Assembly (NCBI GenBank): GCA_963978905.1
Contig: OZ022260.1
Span: 10,157,725 to 10,221,724 of the forward strand
DNA length: 64,000 nt
Source: Trichostrongylus colubriformis
Taxonomy: Eukaryota; Nematoda; Chromadorea; Rhabditida; Trichostrongylidae
Direction of reading: 5' to 3'
A model generated the notes under the pieces. The model was not told the DNA's origin. It saw nothing but the letters and a program-made list of their open reading frames with translations, and did no database searches. The translations under genes were made by a program, and so were the position numbers. Shown piece after piece: positions 1-12,939 of the stretch (position 1 is the stretch's first letter; each line of letters starts with the position of its first letter).

Positions 1-2029
1 GAAGGAGCCAGAGCAATACCGAACGGTAGTAGAATTCATGGCGCACTCTGGGAAGCAATGAACGACGATGAGTTCTTGCATTTCAACTAGTACGTTACTG
101 GGTTGCTCGAGCTACGAAATATTCAGTTTTATTGCAAGAGTGCAACAAAGCGCCGTATCCAATGAGCCACAGTGGCTTCCCCAAAAAGGAGACCACTACT
201 ATCATAGTTTGTTTAGTGCAAATCACAGGTGCTACAATTGCAGTGAACTGTTTCATATGAATAGTAGAATTAATTTTTCATATACAGTAGCGCTCAAAAG
301 TCTTCGGCCAAAACTCTTTTGTCATAACATTTTTTCTACTTGACCAAATTTGACAAAATTTTAATATGTGGTGCCTGAACCTATTGCCAACATTTCCTTC
401 TATATGAGTGCCGCTTGACACTTTTCATGGTTTTTTACAAGAATTTACTACAAGACCACCCAAAAAAAAGTAAAAGGCTCGATCAAGGGGAACGGCTTTC
501 TCTACAAAAACAAGAGGAGCAAGCCTCAGAGAACATTAATATATCGTAGAAAGACCACGACTTTTGATGACAGAGGCCCAGCGGGACGACATAGGGATGG
601 CTCTCTAAAAACAAAAAATTGCATTCAACCACGTAACTTACACCGTTGAGCGCCAAAATAATATATTAAGTATGCAGTGTATCCAAGTACAACATACTAA
701 AATTTCTCTTAGATCAGTGCAGTTGCAAAAAAGTTACAAGTGAAAAACCTCAAGTGAAAGACCATTTCGCCGAAGACTTTTGAGCGCTACTGTAGGTGTA
801 GGTAGTGCCAAGCGGTGCCGCTTCAATCGAAATAGTTCTGGGAACCACTCTTACATCGGCTTAGCGAACCATACCTTCGTGTTGAGCGAAAAGGAGGGAT
901 TGGGATGGCAGGTTACGAACAGTCCCTCTGGATGGCTTCTGCAGGTCATTATGTGGCTCAAAGCACTATTCAGCTGCAATGATTCAGAGTAGAACCACAT
1001 GCGTGGCGTATCCTAGAAAGTGATTGATTTAAGCATCGGGCTTGCTTCGAATTTTCTCGAGACGCAGAGTCACCATAGAACTTATGTTAGGTTGAAGATG
1101 AAGGAATAGTAGGGGAAAACGACTTGGGTACCTATTCAGCAGAAGTAAAGTTGACATATTATTTATTTATTTATTTATTTATTTACTTGTATGCGCTAGA
1201 AGACGTGCCAGAGAACAGGAAAAATGGCCAAAGCAAAACACTGAGGTTGGTCAGAAAGACCGACGCCCAATTTCCCGTGTAGTTACGAGTAGCTGAATAA
1301 TACGTAAAGATAGCCTTCCATTGTTCAACTAGCGGATCAGGGTAGAACCAATAAACAAAAAAAAATATAAGCACTACTCTCGCTGGGAAACACGTTATTA
1401 TTTGAATGCTAGGTGAATATCTCCCGGAAATGGGAGAATCGATCTCTAAGAAGTTATTTTTGCGCGAGTAAATTATCGTAATCGGAAGGGGAACATGAGT
1501 GGAGTCGGGGTAGTCTGTTACCGACAACAAGTCAACTTATTGATGCCATAGAAAGCTTATTTATGTGCCATTCACAGTTGTCCCCTGAAAAACGGCACGG
1601 GAATTGCACTGGACTTTGATCTGCTGGGATACTCAAGAAAATTGCGAGTGGTCTGAGGGAATGTGAAAGCTCAGGTTAAGCTTTCCTAAAAAAGCGTAGG
1701 TCCCACAAGAGCCCGACGTTCTACCCATAGCGACGCATCTTCGTTATACAGTAGATCACTAGATCACTTTTTCAGTTGAAAAGAAAAGTTGCGTTGGTTT
1801 TTTCCAGAGTATCAAAGTTCTGAATAATGAAGGATTATGACTAAGTATTTGTTTTTGATTCTGTGAGCTTTCAACCCCATACATACCTTTGTAATTGAAA
1901 CATTTTGATGAAAGAAAAAGAAAAAAATCAAAGAATAATTTTTTTGTGGGAGGAAGAGGTTGTAACAAGAGTAAGAAGGGACAAGAAACAAAATTGTAAA
2001 TGTGAAGTTCACAGAAAAAAAACTATTTA
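1..2029. other. No supported gene; microsatellite
   Basis: I see no coding exon with convincing splice sites or a recognisable domain here. The only structure is a short (ATTT)n microsatellite near 1160-1186. The open frames in this stretch are short and show no family signature. Confidence 0.6.
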
Positions 2030-3405
2030 TTGGGTTGGGGAATAAGTCCTCGCCGTTTTTTAAACCCCGTTTTTCACAATGTTTCCTTGATCTTTCGATA
2101 AAGCTTATACATGTTTTCGATAGAGCTTTTTTTGCTCTACAAAGTACTACAATCTGTTTTTCGATTCCTTCGACAACCTGATATTTATGAGGTTTGGAAA
2201 TGAAGTACGCTGAAGGCAAAAAGTTGACACTTGCGCACCTCATCTTTCTCGTGTGTCATTGAGATCAAAAAATGTATGTGTACAGGTTTTGATAGAGCTT
2301 TTTCAGCTCTACAGAATGATACTACGATTTGTTTAAATCGCTCAACTTTTTGCTGTTTTTAAGGCTCACAAAGGCAGTACTCACAGAAGTGTGCATTTTT
2401 GTTATCTTTTCTTCCTCGCCTATGTACCATCGAGATTGGAGAGGTTGTGCATAAATGCATTCGATAGAGCTTTTTCCGCTCTACAAGATGATACCACTCT
2501 TCTTTTGTATCCTCTCATATTTTAGCATGTAGGAATAAGTTTCCACTTGTTTTTCAACTCAAAATTGCGTAATGAAAACGAATTTCTTCGGCAGAATGTT
2601 TTATACCATTCGATAGAGCTCTTCTCGCTCTACAAGAAAATGCATACGGTTTTTGTTCAAGTTGAATCTTGCCATTTTTTAGACCGTTTAAATGTCGACG
2701 AAATCGAGCATTTCCGGCACCATGTGTTGAAAATGCTCGATTTCGTCGACTTTCAAATGATTTAGAAAATGTCAAAATTCAACTTGAACGAAAACCGTAT
2801 GCATTTTCTTGTAGAGCGAGAAGAGCTCTATCGAATGGTGTAAAACATTCTGTCGAAGATATTCGTTTTCATTACGCAATTTTGAGTTGAAAAACAAGTG
2901 GAAACTCATTCCTACATGCTAAAATATGAGAGGATACAAAATAAGAGTGGTATCCTCTTGTAGAGCGGAAAAAGCTCTATCGAATGCATATATGCACAAC
3001 CTCTCCAATCTCGATGGTAGGCGAGGAAGAGAAGATAACAAAAATGCACACTTCTGTGAGTACTGCCTTTGTGAGCCTTAAAAACAGCAAAAAGTTGAGT
3101 GATTTAAACAAAACGTAGTATCGTTCTGTAGAGCTGGAAAAGCTCTATCAAAACCTATACACATACATTTTTTGATCTCAATGACACACGAGAAAGATGA
3201 GGTGCGCAAGTGTCAACTTTTTGCCTTCAGCGTACTTCATTTCCAAACCTCATAAATATCAGGTTGTCGAAGGAATCGAAAAACAGATTGTAGTACTTTG
3301 TAGAGCAAAAAAAGCTCTATCGAAAACATGTATAAGCTTTATCGAAAGATCAAGGGAACATTGTGAAAAACGGGGTTTAAAAAAACGGCGGGGACTTATT
3401 CCCCA
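2030..3405. repeat. 1.4 kb near-perfect palindrome (foldback element)
   Basis: The left arm (about 2030-2705) is repeated as its reverse complement in the right arm (about 2730-3405), with only scattered mismatches. The centre lies near 2716, around GAAATCGAGCATTTCC and its complement. Each arm holds four small hairpins of the form AGAGCTTTTTCNGCTCT, near 2122, 2294, 2466 and 2614 on the left and mirrored on the right. The frames at 1812-2243 (minus) and 3197-3463 (plus) encode the same peptide only because the arms are copies, so I do not call them genes. This looks like a foldback or long inverted-repeat transposon without its own enzyme. Confidence 0.85.
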
Positions 3406-3830
3406 ACCTAATAGTTATTGGCTTGTTGTATTCATATTTAATTGGAAAGTTGTGTCTTCTTAAAACCTAAGTTTAATGAATTATGTTTCTATAGTTTTTA
3501 CCAAGTAATTGAAGAGTTTAAAAGTCAAGGTTACCCTAGTTTCTTTTATTTATAATCGTAGAGACGTTTCAATGGTAATTACATGATTTGCGAATTGGCT
3601 TGGTATTTATCTCCTCTAGATAAAATTGGTGAGTAGCGCACGCTTTCAAGGAAAGCGGGCCTGGTGTTTGAACCTAGTTGGGATTCCATCAGGACGTGTT
3701 TGAGCCCTGCGCTTTCGGTCACTGCGCATAATTTTTACAATCTGAGCAGGCTTTTAGCTTTTATGTCCAGTACTTCTATGAAATTTTAATTTAAAAAATG
3801 AAATTTGTAGCATTAGGATGAAGAGTTATG

Positions 3831-3990
3831 GGCAAAAGTTTCGGGAAGGGGAACTTGGTAGTGTAGTAGGTTGGTACATAGGCACGGAAAGCATGGAGTG
3901 CGGGTTAGAGTCCCGCCCTAGACCGGAGCTTCTGCCCATAACTCTGCATCTCACGGGCTGCGACTAAAAATAGAAGCTATCAAAATTTTA
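3831..3990 (+). mobile_element. tRNA-derived SINE
   Basis: A tRNA-like stretch runs from about 3868 to 3928. It carries an A-box-like TAGTGTAGTAGGTTGG and a B-box-like GGTTAGAGTCC inside GTGCGGGTTAGAGTCCCGCC. It is bracketed by the inverted pair AGTTATGGGCAAAAG and CTTCTGCCCATAACT. The same 3' module appears in doubled form at 29859-30000, so this is a dispersed family. It cannot be a working tRNA because the acceptor stem does not pair. Confidence 0.6.
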
Positions 3991-4599
3991 AAAACCGAAT
4001 TTTTGGCATTCAGAAATCCTGAGCGTTTTTATTCCAACTCAATTCATCATGCTTTACTATTTAGGAAAATGAAATAGTCAAATAAATTAAAGGACTTAGA
4101 CTCGTTCTCAATCAATTATATTGCGGCTTTATGCATTGCCGCTCGTTGACTAAGTTCGCCCTAAATGAACCGGATCGGCATCAATCTTCCGTAGCTATCC
4201 TCATACTGACGTGATTTCTTTGGTAATTTCACCATAAATCAAATAAATAAATCTCTTCTCTTCTGGAATACGAAGCACCACAAGTGGGCTCAATCAAAGC
4301 TGTCGTCAAAGCTGAAAAAAAAGTTAATCGTAGTTAACCGTTCTATAGTTAGTTGTCCTTTCAGCGAACCAACGACGTTCTAACGAGTACCGCAGTCATA
4401 CGACTTTGCCCTTGAAGTTTCTGAAAGCTCAGCTATATTTTTGGTTAGCGCATCAATTCCAAGATTGTATCCCATAAGGTCAAGCAAGTCATCTATCCTT
4501 CATAGGGTGTCTAATTGGTGAAACTGCAAAAATATTAAACGGGTAGGTCCCTAGAATTCCTGCAAAAACGCAACAATTGCACCACAATTAAATTTTCAA

Positions 4600-5610
4600 C
4601 TAAAAAATGCCTTGGCGGGCATAACCTGTCTGTTCCATATCCTCAGAACGCTTACGAGACACCTAGGAATTTCCCACGCTGTCGAAAAAGTTTTTTCGTT
4701 TTTTGAATACGCGTTTTTTCCCTCCAAACTGCTTTCCAGCAATTTCTTCTGTACATACACACGTAGTACAAGTTCACACGCATCTATAGGTATCATTGTC
4801 TTCCATCTCCAGGATAACCTTTCGGCAAAATACATATCAAAGGAGTACTTTCGGGGCATTCTACTATATGGTTTTAAATATGGCATCCAGCAATTGAATC
4901 CAGTCGTCGTATAAACGTCGTATAAGCGCTGCATTCAATGAGGATTCAATGCCTGAACTTGTGGCACATTTTAGGTACAAACGCATTCATGAAGGCAACT
5001 ACAAGGTCAAAGATTCTGACCGGGCCGGACCCCCATCGGAGGTCGACAACGAAAGATTGCGGGTGCTGGCTTACAACACTATACTAACAGCAAACCCATA
5101 CTGTCAGCAGCCGCATATTCTGGTCGCGAAAATCACAGAGAAACGTCCGTACCATGACAGGATTCTTTTCCTACGCGATAGTGCTCGCCCACATATAGCA
5201 AAAGCGACTCGCCAAAATATTCTCGAACATGGATGAAAAGTGCTGCCCCACCCACCTTATAGCCCTGATCTTGCTCCATCGGATTATCACCTTTTCCTTT
5301 CCCAATCTAACGCCATTCAAAGAAAAACCTTTAATAATGAGACGGCATGGAACGGTGGTTGTGCAACTTCTTCAAATCAAAGCCAGAACAGTTCCATGCG
5401 GATGGCATGGCAAATTTGCCTGAAGGTGGCGAAGAGTGGTAGAACAAGATGGTGATTACCCTGTTTCATAGTATGCTCTGTGTTTCGTAATAAAGTGTAA
5501 AAGTGAATTGCTTCAAAAAAGGAAAAAAAATTTTCCGACATCAATATTTGAGTGCACAGAATGTACAGCTGTTCTTTGAAAACTCGACACGTATGTAAAG
5601 TCAATTGTTA
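4600..5610 (+). mobile_element. Decayed mariner-type transposon
   Basis: Two broken pieces of a mariner transposase are visible on the plus strand. Piece one (4949-5236) has the N-terminal linker pattern ending in DRAGPPSEVDNERL and a degenerate RDSARPHIAKA segment. Piece two (5240-5455, another frame) carries HPPYSPDLAPSDYHLF with the catalytic Asp region. The helix-turn-helix and the first catalytic Asp region are missing, and a frameshift separates the halves, so it is dead. The stretch 4683-4860 recurs as both arms of the foldback at 16735-17470, which ties that foldback to this mariner family. An AATAAA lies near 5490. Confidence 0.7.
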
Positions 5611-7234
5611 ACCGGTAACTTTAAAAAAATAAAAAAAAAGATGCTATCGCAATGGGAGGGGGCATTCCACCATGGATGATATTATATTTTTAACTTTATA
5701 ATCCTAGAAGGGAAGATGAACCCCTTCCTTCTTCCGCTATTTTGTAAGATTTAGGCAAAAATATGCCTTATTGTACACATTGACCGCTCAAAGATCCCTC
5801 CAAAATTCCAAGATGTGCAAATTTTTATAAGATAACACTTCAAAGTGAAAATATTCCAAATGTTTTGTTTCACGTCATAACCTCAGGCTAACAATTGTTT
5901 TCACCAATCCTCGAGGCTCCTCAGTGGGTGGGTTGGTGGAAAAACGTGTTGTGATAAGATATGAAGTGATTTGAGTGAAAACGAGTGCTTTTGAAGGCGT
6001 TCCTCTTCGATTTACGATCATTCAACCAAATTAGATTTGCTGATTGGGTAACGGCTCGTTACGGTTGTTCCCCGTTGCAATGCTCCCAGCAATGACTTGC
6101 GGCCAATGTACACACAAGTCATTGTTTTTTCTCGTAGGCAAGTCTAACAACAATTTGCGACGCCAGAAGCACGAAGATGGATGGTTTTGGAGCGCCCCGA
6201 TCAGGACTAACATTCATTGGTCATGCATGTAATAGTATGTAGTGGCTACATTTACCACTGCTCTATCCCCACAACAGCTAGAAAAGGCAAAAATATTGGG
6301 TGTAGGGAAACTTTTGCAGCATTTTTTGATTTTTTTCTTTAATGCATCTGTCTCTTATATCAAAAATGGACCTTAAATAGTTATGTGATCTTTGACAGAT
6401 TTGTATTGACATATCTAGATATAGTTAGGATTTCGAAATTGCGAAAAGTGGAAAAAGAGAATTTTTAAGTCGAGAAAAATTAAATTTAAAGGTAAATCTG
6501 AAAACAACTTCTCTCGTCATAATAAATTTCATGATCTGGGCGTCCGCGTTGAAGCCCAAGCTGCACTCGTGGAGAATATACAGTCATGGATCTTCTCAAA
6601 AATTCGTCATTTTTATCGCAGGCGTGGAGATTGCAACAATCAAAATTAACTGAGCGCCCACTCGATGAATCCCAATCCCAGAAGCTTCTGAAAGCTTCCG
6701 GAAAACTGCGGTTTAATGTCGCAAAAAATTATTCTTCGATCTAATAATTGTGAAAGCTCCAGCCTAGTTCTGCCTGTCCTTTTACCTTGGGGCGTACAAG
6801 TCTCAGATGGAAAGCAAGTCCGAGTCTCTGCCTGGTCTGAGCCGTCAGTTATCTCTACGGGCGCAAATTTTATGAAAACTGATTTTTGTTTTTTTATGTA
6901 GTATATTTGGATACCACCTACAGCATTACGAAGCTATGATGATAGGCATTATCTTGAAATCTTCATGGGTAAGCTCGTTTTCGTTTTGACCTGGTCGCCC
7001 TCAGAAATCCCGAAATTTCTTGAACATTTTTCTACGGGAACGAGTGGGCGCTAATAACAATGAAATTTGTTGGGTGCAGCAAACCCATTGGCTGGAGCTT
7101 TCATAACTATTCTTGCGAAAAGCCATAAGAGAATGGCGGGGGGGGGGGGCGAGTTACTATTTACAAAACGAGTTAGCTAAGCACAGAAATCAATCTGTCT
7201 AATATCTTTAGTGTAAAAAGGACACCAATCCCCA

Positions 7235-7870
7235 ATTAGTGGTAATACTGCTATTCTCGGTGATAATTTTCCTTACAAGGGAAGGACCCGAGGTCGAAGT
7301 GATCATTCGGAATGAGATGCATATAATCCGACGTATTTTCGGACGGTGATCAGGAACCTGCATTCCAAATTTGCAGAACGATTCTCTTAGTGGAGTTATG
7401 GAGGTTGTTGGAAAAAATGCTATTATATGGTAAGTATGGAAGCCCATAGGCACGCGAGCCAGACGTTCTCGCGCAAAACCAGTGCGATTTTCTTGTTCAG
7501 GGGACTAAACTACTTCGAAAGAAATGTTTTCAACCAATTCGAGACCTATCGGGTAAGCCAAATTTTTTCGCGATTTGGTCCAGTTCTCGGTAGGCCAAGA
7601 ACTTTTCCGAAATTTGGACTAACGCGAGAACTTCAGGCTCGCGTGCTACAGGCTTCCAAACCCACCATATAACAACACTGTTTTTTCACGAAAAAAAACC
7701 TCCATGGCTCCGTTCAAAGAATCGTTCTGCAAATTTGAAATGCAGATTCGAGATCAGTGTCCGAAAAATACGTCGGACCATATGCCCATTTCGGATGGCC
7801 ACTTTGACCACGGGTCCTTTTTTGTAAGAGGAGCAGGTTCTGCCCACGGTCAGGTATCTACGCAAGATCT
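7235..7870. mobile_element. Foldback element (ACAAGGGAAGG family)
   Basis: The arms at about 7250-7470 and 7630-7855 are imperfect reverse complements. Matching blocks include AATCGTTCTGCAAATTTG with its complement and TACGTCGGA around 7330/7770. The arms contain ACAAGGGAAGG, which also occurs in the foldbacks at 37645-39045 and 63270-63755, so these form one family. The frames inside are shadows of the repeat. Confidence 0.7.
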
Positions 7871-8138
7871 TTCGCATCCTTTAAGGTATCCACGAAGAAA
7901 CTGGGATTTCAGTAAGATGACAAGCTCAATGTAGTTGCGGAAAAACTTTTGGCCTCTACGTTGAACATAAACTGCTCGACATAAAGCGATCTTTCTGTTA
8001 TTAGAGCTATGCTCGATTTTACAGCCACTTTCACATCCAGGTTCTTGAGAAGAGATAGTGACTGGCGCATATCGGATCTATTGCTGATCAAATATACGCA
8101 TTACGAAGTGGAAGGCAATATTAGGTGGGGTATGAAAC

Positions 8139-8679
8139 TCATAAAGACAGAAGAATAAGGCCCACGATCAGATAGTGCGCCAGCGCCCTGAGAGCATTGT
8201 CGTGGCCATTACTGTAACCGTAGAACTGGTTGGCTGCACAGTGTCTTGACTGCGGAGTCGTGCGTTGCGACGATCTCGCCGCAAAGTACGAATGCAGCCT
8301 TAATAGCGGAGTGAGTGTCACGGAAATTCACTCACATGGGATCCGCATTTGCTCACCGCCCAAACAGGAAGTTTATAGAGCGATTGACTAGATATAACTA
8401 AATGATGTGCAAATAACCGGATTCATCAACGCATTTCATGCATTTGCACGGAAAGAATTTCGGACATTTTCCGTGGTTTTCTGCTGTGCACTTCTTGCTC
8501 CGGGGCCTGTAATTCATCACAGACAGCTCATGGATGTTCTTGAAGGAAAAGGTGGCAAACGGCTGGTCAAAGAAGCACACGTGTGGGTCACGATTCACAT
8601 GGCCATCGCCATCAGCTGTAGCCAGATCTGTTTTTGTGAACATCCGTTCATTATTTTTCACTGGCGCCCCCGAGTGCAC
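8139..8679 (-). CDS. Possible exons of an unknown minus-strand gene
   Basis: Two minus-strand open segments here look more protein-like than the neighbouring frames. The segment 8398-8679 ends with a Cys-rich tail (pattern C-x7-C-x5-C-x-C-x2-C). The segment 8139-8321 includes FYGYSNGHDNALRALAHYL. I recognise neither family and could not join them with agreeing splice phases. No poly(A) signal or start context decides the limits. They may be fragments of one small gene, an old element, or chance. Confidence 0.2.
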
Positions 8680-9649
8680 GTGCTAAATCTTAGGTTACCA
8701 GACCAGCTGCTCAGCTACGAAATTTCTCATCAAACTCGACTAAATCGAAAGTTATTTGGAGGGGTTTACAACGCTTTGTTTTTTGATCATCAAAATCTTT
8801 ATCGAGATTTTGACAAACGTCAAATCATTATTTTGGCACTCTAGTGACACATTTTTCAATTTTTTCAAAGCCTCCTGTGCTTCATCTCTTTAGAGTATTG
8901 ATGGTGAAGCTTGCGTCACACCTGGAAACATCATTTTCCAACAATTTTTCTTGGAAAAAAGCGATGGACCTAAAGGCAGACAGGGTTTCCAGAGAAGTGT
9001 GACCATCATTATTTAGTGCTTCAAAGGCGCTGCTTCTGTCAAAAATGAACTCTCTCGGCTGGAAGCGAATCTCATTCCTCTCAATGTAAATAAATAAAAA
9101 GCCCTCTCATCTATACTATTTGAAATGTTTTTGTTTTGAGAAATTTAGTTAGTTCACTAATATTAGGAATGCTTTTTCAACTTTTCCCTGCCTTAGTCCT
9201 ACGTACAGCCTTGTACAATATTTTTGAAGGCGCGTCACAGAACGCATAAATAAATAAAATAAATGAATTCCGGTTTTAAAACAGTTTGACGTTCTTAGGT
9301 CCGATAAGCCATGTTATATATGCTTCCCACATGCTCAGCTTCATCAGTGCAGTTGGAGTGAAGAAATTCCTGTCACGAAATTTCTCGCTGGACCATGCCG
9401 TTTCCCAACGGACATGCCATTACAAAGTGGCGCTGTGAATGATTTTGCGCTGAGCTTCTCATGAAGATGGGAATGGCAAAGAAGTCGAAATTGGGTGTTG
9501 TAATGGCCGTTCACGGTTTTTTGGTTACACTGTGCATCATAGCGTAAAATGCTGTAAGAAGAGAACTATGCAGAATCCAGTTTCAAGTGGAGGCCGGTGC
9601 TAGCTTTGCCCTGGTCTTGTTTTAATGATCATTGAGAATGGTATGAAAT

Positions 9650-9985
9650 TAAATGTGAGATTTATATATCAATAAATAATAACCAAATAATAAACTAGAA
9701 CAATAAACAATAACTGAATAATAAACCAAAAATGACACATTTTTTGGAATAAATCTCTTTTGTTGGATGCGCCGCGCATTCCAGTTCCATTGATAACCGT
9801 GGTAGTAGGTGAATGCTATTTGGGCTCTACAATGACTTGCGAGGGCTAGTAGTACCAAATCCCCGATCTCGTTGGATGGAAGACTTGCTTGGCTTGGGGC
9901 GGACGATAATGTGGGATTTGGTTCCCGCACAATGAGAGTAAGGGTGCGCGCAACCTGTCACTACACCACTTCCGCCCTATAATTG
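9650..9985 (-). mobile_element. tRNA-derived SINE, minus strand
   Basis: Read on the minus strand, 9985 to about 9920 begins GGCGGAAGTGGTGTAGTGAC, an A-box-like tRNA start. A B-box-like stretch follows around GGGAACCAAATCCC. A tail shared with 14640-14760 and 26950-27165 follows (GGATGCGCC...CATTC and GTGGTAGTAG blocks). It is a dispersed, non-coding element. Confidence 0.55.
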
Positions 9986-10097
9986 CAATTTTTAACTGTT
10001 ATGGATTGATGCAATAATCAGTAATTGATAATGGATCACAAAAATATGGTTCAATGACATGGTATACATAATTCTATTACAAAAAAATGAAATGAAA

Positions 10098-10235
10098 TCA
10101 AAAGAGCTCAGTGGTTGGTGGTAAGCATGAATCGCTTCCCCACCTGTGATGCACCACTAATTCGGCCTTAATTCGAATCCGTGGTGACTTTTGATATGTA
10201 TTTCGCTTATACATTAGTCCACGAGAGTTAGCCGA
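10098..10235 (+). mobile_element. tRNA-like SINE head
   Basis: The plus strand reads AGAGCTCAGTGGTTGGTGGT (A-box-like) and, about 60 nt further, TTAATTCGAATCC (B-box-like). The spacing suits a tRNA-derived Pol III promoter, but the stems do not fold into a proper tRNA acceptor. I read it as a SINE head in the same broad class as those at 3831 and 9650. Confidence 0.45.
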
Positions 10236-10299
10236 AGTAGTCGGTGCTTTCAATCTCCAAATATTCAAAATCAAAGAAAAGATCACGTTCAAAAAGGAA

Positions 10300-12820
10300 A
10301 TAATGACATCGAATGAGAATGTTCGACGTGAATTTCGGATTGAAATTGAGGCTCATATTGATTGCATCTGGCATAGGTGCAAAGAAAGCCGATCGTTGGG
10401 TACAAAAACGGGAACGGCTGCTTGAGCTTGACTGAATGAAGAGCATGAGTGGCCAGATAACAAATGTGCGCCCAGAACGCACAATAACACATCATGCTGT
10501 AAACATGAAGGTATAAAGCCATACCAACAAAAACGTAATATGCTATAGGGTAATACTGCGGTCCGTAGCGTACAGCTTTAGGTAGAGAACGGGCTCATGT
10601 TCAGAGTATTAACTAAGCGAACTGAGCAGATCTTTTCGATCATTATTTACTGTTATAAAAAAATGAGGCCACAGAAGCTGAGTGATCCGACAGTGCAGAA
10701 AAATCACTAAAATCCATAAAAAATAGCCCCATCGTGGAACTGAATCTGGGGTGTGTTGCAGGTGTTCCGGTGGGGTAAGGTGGGTGGCTTTACTTCACGA
10801 GGCGATGGATTTACTACTAATTTCAAGATCTTGGCCACGTAGCTGGTACTTCATAAGATACAATTACTTATGTCAGAGATAAGGGTCGAAGAATAAAGCA
10901 GATATCTATGAAGGTAAATATGTGATAAAGTCTGATAATTGTTACTTAATTGATTAAGTTAGGGCATTTTTCATAAGATACAATTGCTAACTGAAAGCAG
11001 ATACGATTTATGATAAAGGTAGATGCTATGTAGTTAGGGTAACAGTCCATAATGCAATGTTTTACTCTCATAAAAACCTTAATTTCGTAGTTTCTTTGGT
11101 GAATTACCCTCACCCCAATACTTGTGACCTGTCTTCCTGGAACACCAAGTAGATGCTCCGATTCGAAGCCGCACAGTTCATTTGTGACGTGCCTTCTCGA
11201 ACTGTTTGGGGGCGGATCAACATGGGCAAAGTGCTTTGGCCTTGACAAGGCATTTAACAGGATTTTTGTGCTGCAAAAAAATAGAAATCAGGTTCACCCG
11301 ATTGGTTCCAGCCTCGGTCAAGTCAGCAAATTATGGTGTTTGTTGCCTTCAAACGCTGATATAGCTATCGGCACTAGTGCTTCGAACTGATAAGTCGCGA
11401 ACCCAAAGCTTTAGCCATGGTTATGCACAGTATGGAAGAAAAATCAGCTACATGCATCTCTACCTACCGTTTTTACCACCTCGATGTCATTTATAAGAAT
11501 GCAAAGGCCATCGCTGAAGGAAATTGCTTGTCCCATTGAATTACTTGTCGGCAATGGATGAGAGAGTGCTATATCGTATAGTCACTTGATCCAAGGGGTG
11601 AATGCTTAACACTTGATCAATCCGGTATAATATGGCGTAACCGCTTAAAAACAATTAGTTTCGCATAAAAATCTAATCAATGGCATAATTCGAATTGATT
11701 CTACACACCTCATTAGGAGCGAGTCAAGACTTTGGCAGAGGTGGATAGCACTTCTGTGAACATTCGCCATTCTTGCCATTTCCCAGACTTTGGATGACAT
11801 AGGAGAGGATTTTAATGAGTTATGAGGCATAGTAAAAAAATAAATAATTAAGGTAGTAAAATAAATAAATAAATAAAATATTTTCGATCAAGGTACTAAC
11901 ACAAGGGACGACACGAAGGTATCGAAAACGACAGGGCTTCGATGGCATTCAGAAAGGAATGGGGTGCTGATGACAGCTTAAGCATAAGCCAAGGATTAGC
12001 ACGCGCAAAAAAGGAAGCCACCCCCATAGACTCTTCCAAAACAACTTCAAGATAGCCCTGAAATGAACATTTCCCATAAGGCAGCAAACTGATTTCTGGT
12101 GTTTGATAGGAGTCAATAGGCCGTGAGTTGATTAAACAAGCTTTTAACTTGATGTCGTAATTGGTCGAAGTCGGTTGTGCGTGAAGTCAGATTCATTCAA
12201 GCATATGTTGTAATGCCTTTATTGCGCTCTAGCGAATACTGAGATTTCTGAGGAGAGTTGAAAAGGCATTGCACAACAAAATAGGAACAATGAAGTTTGT
12301 TGAAAACACATGTATCCGCATATAATTAATAGTCCTGTTTACAAACGCATATATGTATCTGTATAAAATTAATAGAGTTGTACTTTCATCAATATTTGTT
12401 TGTTTTAATTAAGTGGTAGAGTAATTTGGGCATTTTCTAGTAGACTGTTTGGAGGCTTCTACAATTTCCTTTAGGGAGGGGGGGGGCTTAATAAAGAGGG
12501 TACTCAGCAGAAATGAACAGTTTTTGGATTGCTCTAATATTTATATCTATGCAAAAAACATAAAAAAAGCTGACTGCACCTCTCACGCTCTGACGAGAAT
12601 TAGCGATTCGTTTCATTCAACCCAGTAGTGAGCTAATTTCAAAATTATTTGAACTTTGACTTTTGATAGCTATATACAGGTGTTGAATAAATGCAATAAC
12701 AAAATTACTTTTCCCAAATCAAGATTCATTTTTCAGTGTGAAGGGATATTATGAAGAGAAAACTTGCAAAATACAAAAATTTTTCTACAACCTCTTTAAA
12801 AACAAATAGCAGCAAAAAAT
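10300..12820. other. No supported gene
   Basis: Several open frames occur (for example minus 10946-11248 and 11896-12087). None shows a domain, a repeat pattern or paired splice sites I would defend. AT-rich stretches with AATAAA runs lie near 11830-11880. Confidence 0.5.
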
Positions 12821-12824
12821 CCTG

Positions 12825-12935
12825 GAGTCTAAGTGAAACGCTTGGCTCCGGCGGAGCTCGAACACGCACTCAGGCTTCATCGGCGACCTCCTGAGTCACT
12901 ACTCTGACAGCGCTCTATGCACCTTTGGCTCACTA
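12825..12935 (-). mobile_element. tRNA-like SINE fragment
   Basis: The minus strand of CTCCGGCGGAGCTCGAACAC gives a B-box-like GTGTTCGAGCTCCGCC, followed by the end of a tRNA-like 3' half. It resembles the module GTGCGGGTTCGAGTCCCG at 29940 but is diverged. It is a fragment only. Confidence 0.4.
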
Positions 12936-12939
12936 AAGT

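Noticed and set aside
1812..3463. Two matching open frames (minus 1812-2243, plus 3197-3463)
   Set aside because: They match only because they are the two arms of a palindrome. Hairpin arrays explain the sequence.
3868..3930. Possible tRNA gene
   Set aside because: A- and B-box-like motifs exist but the acceptor stem and anticodon arm do not fold; it fits a SINE.
8407..8844. 145-codon plus-strand frame
   Set aside because: No start context, domain or splice partners; the minus-strand reading looks more protein-like but is also weak.
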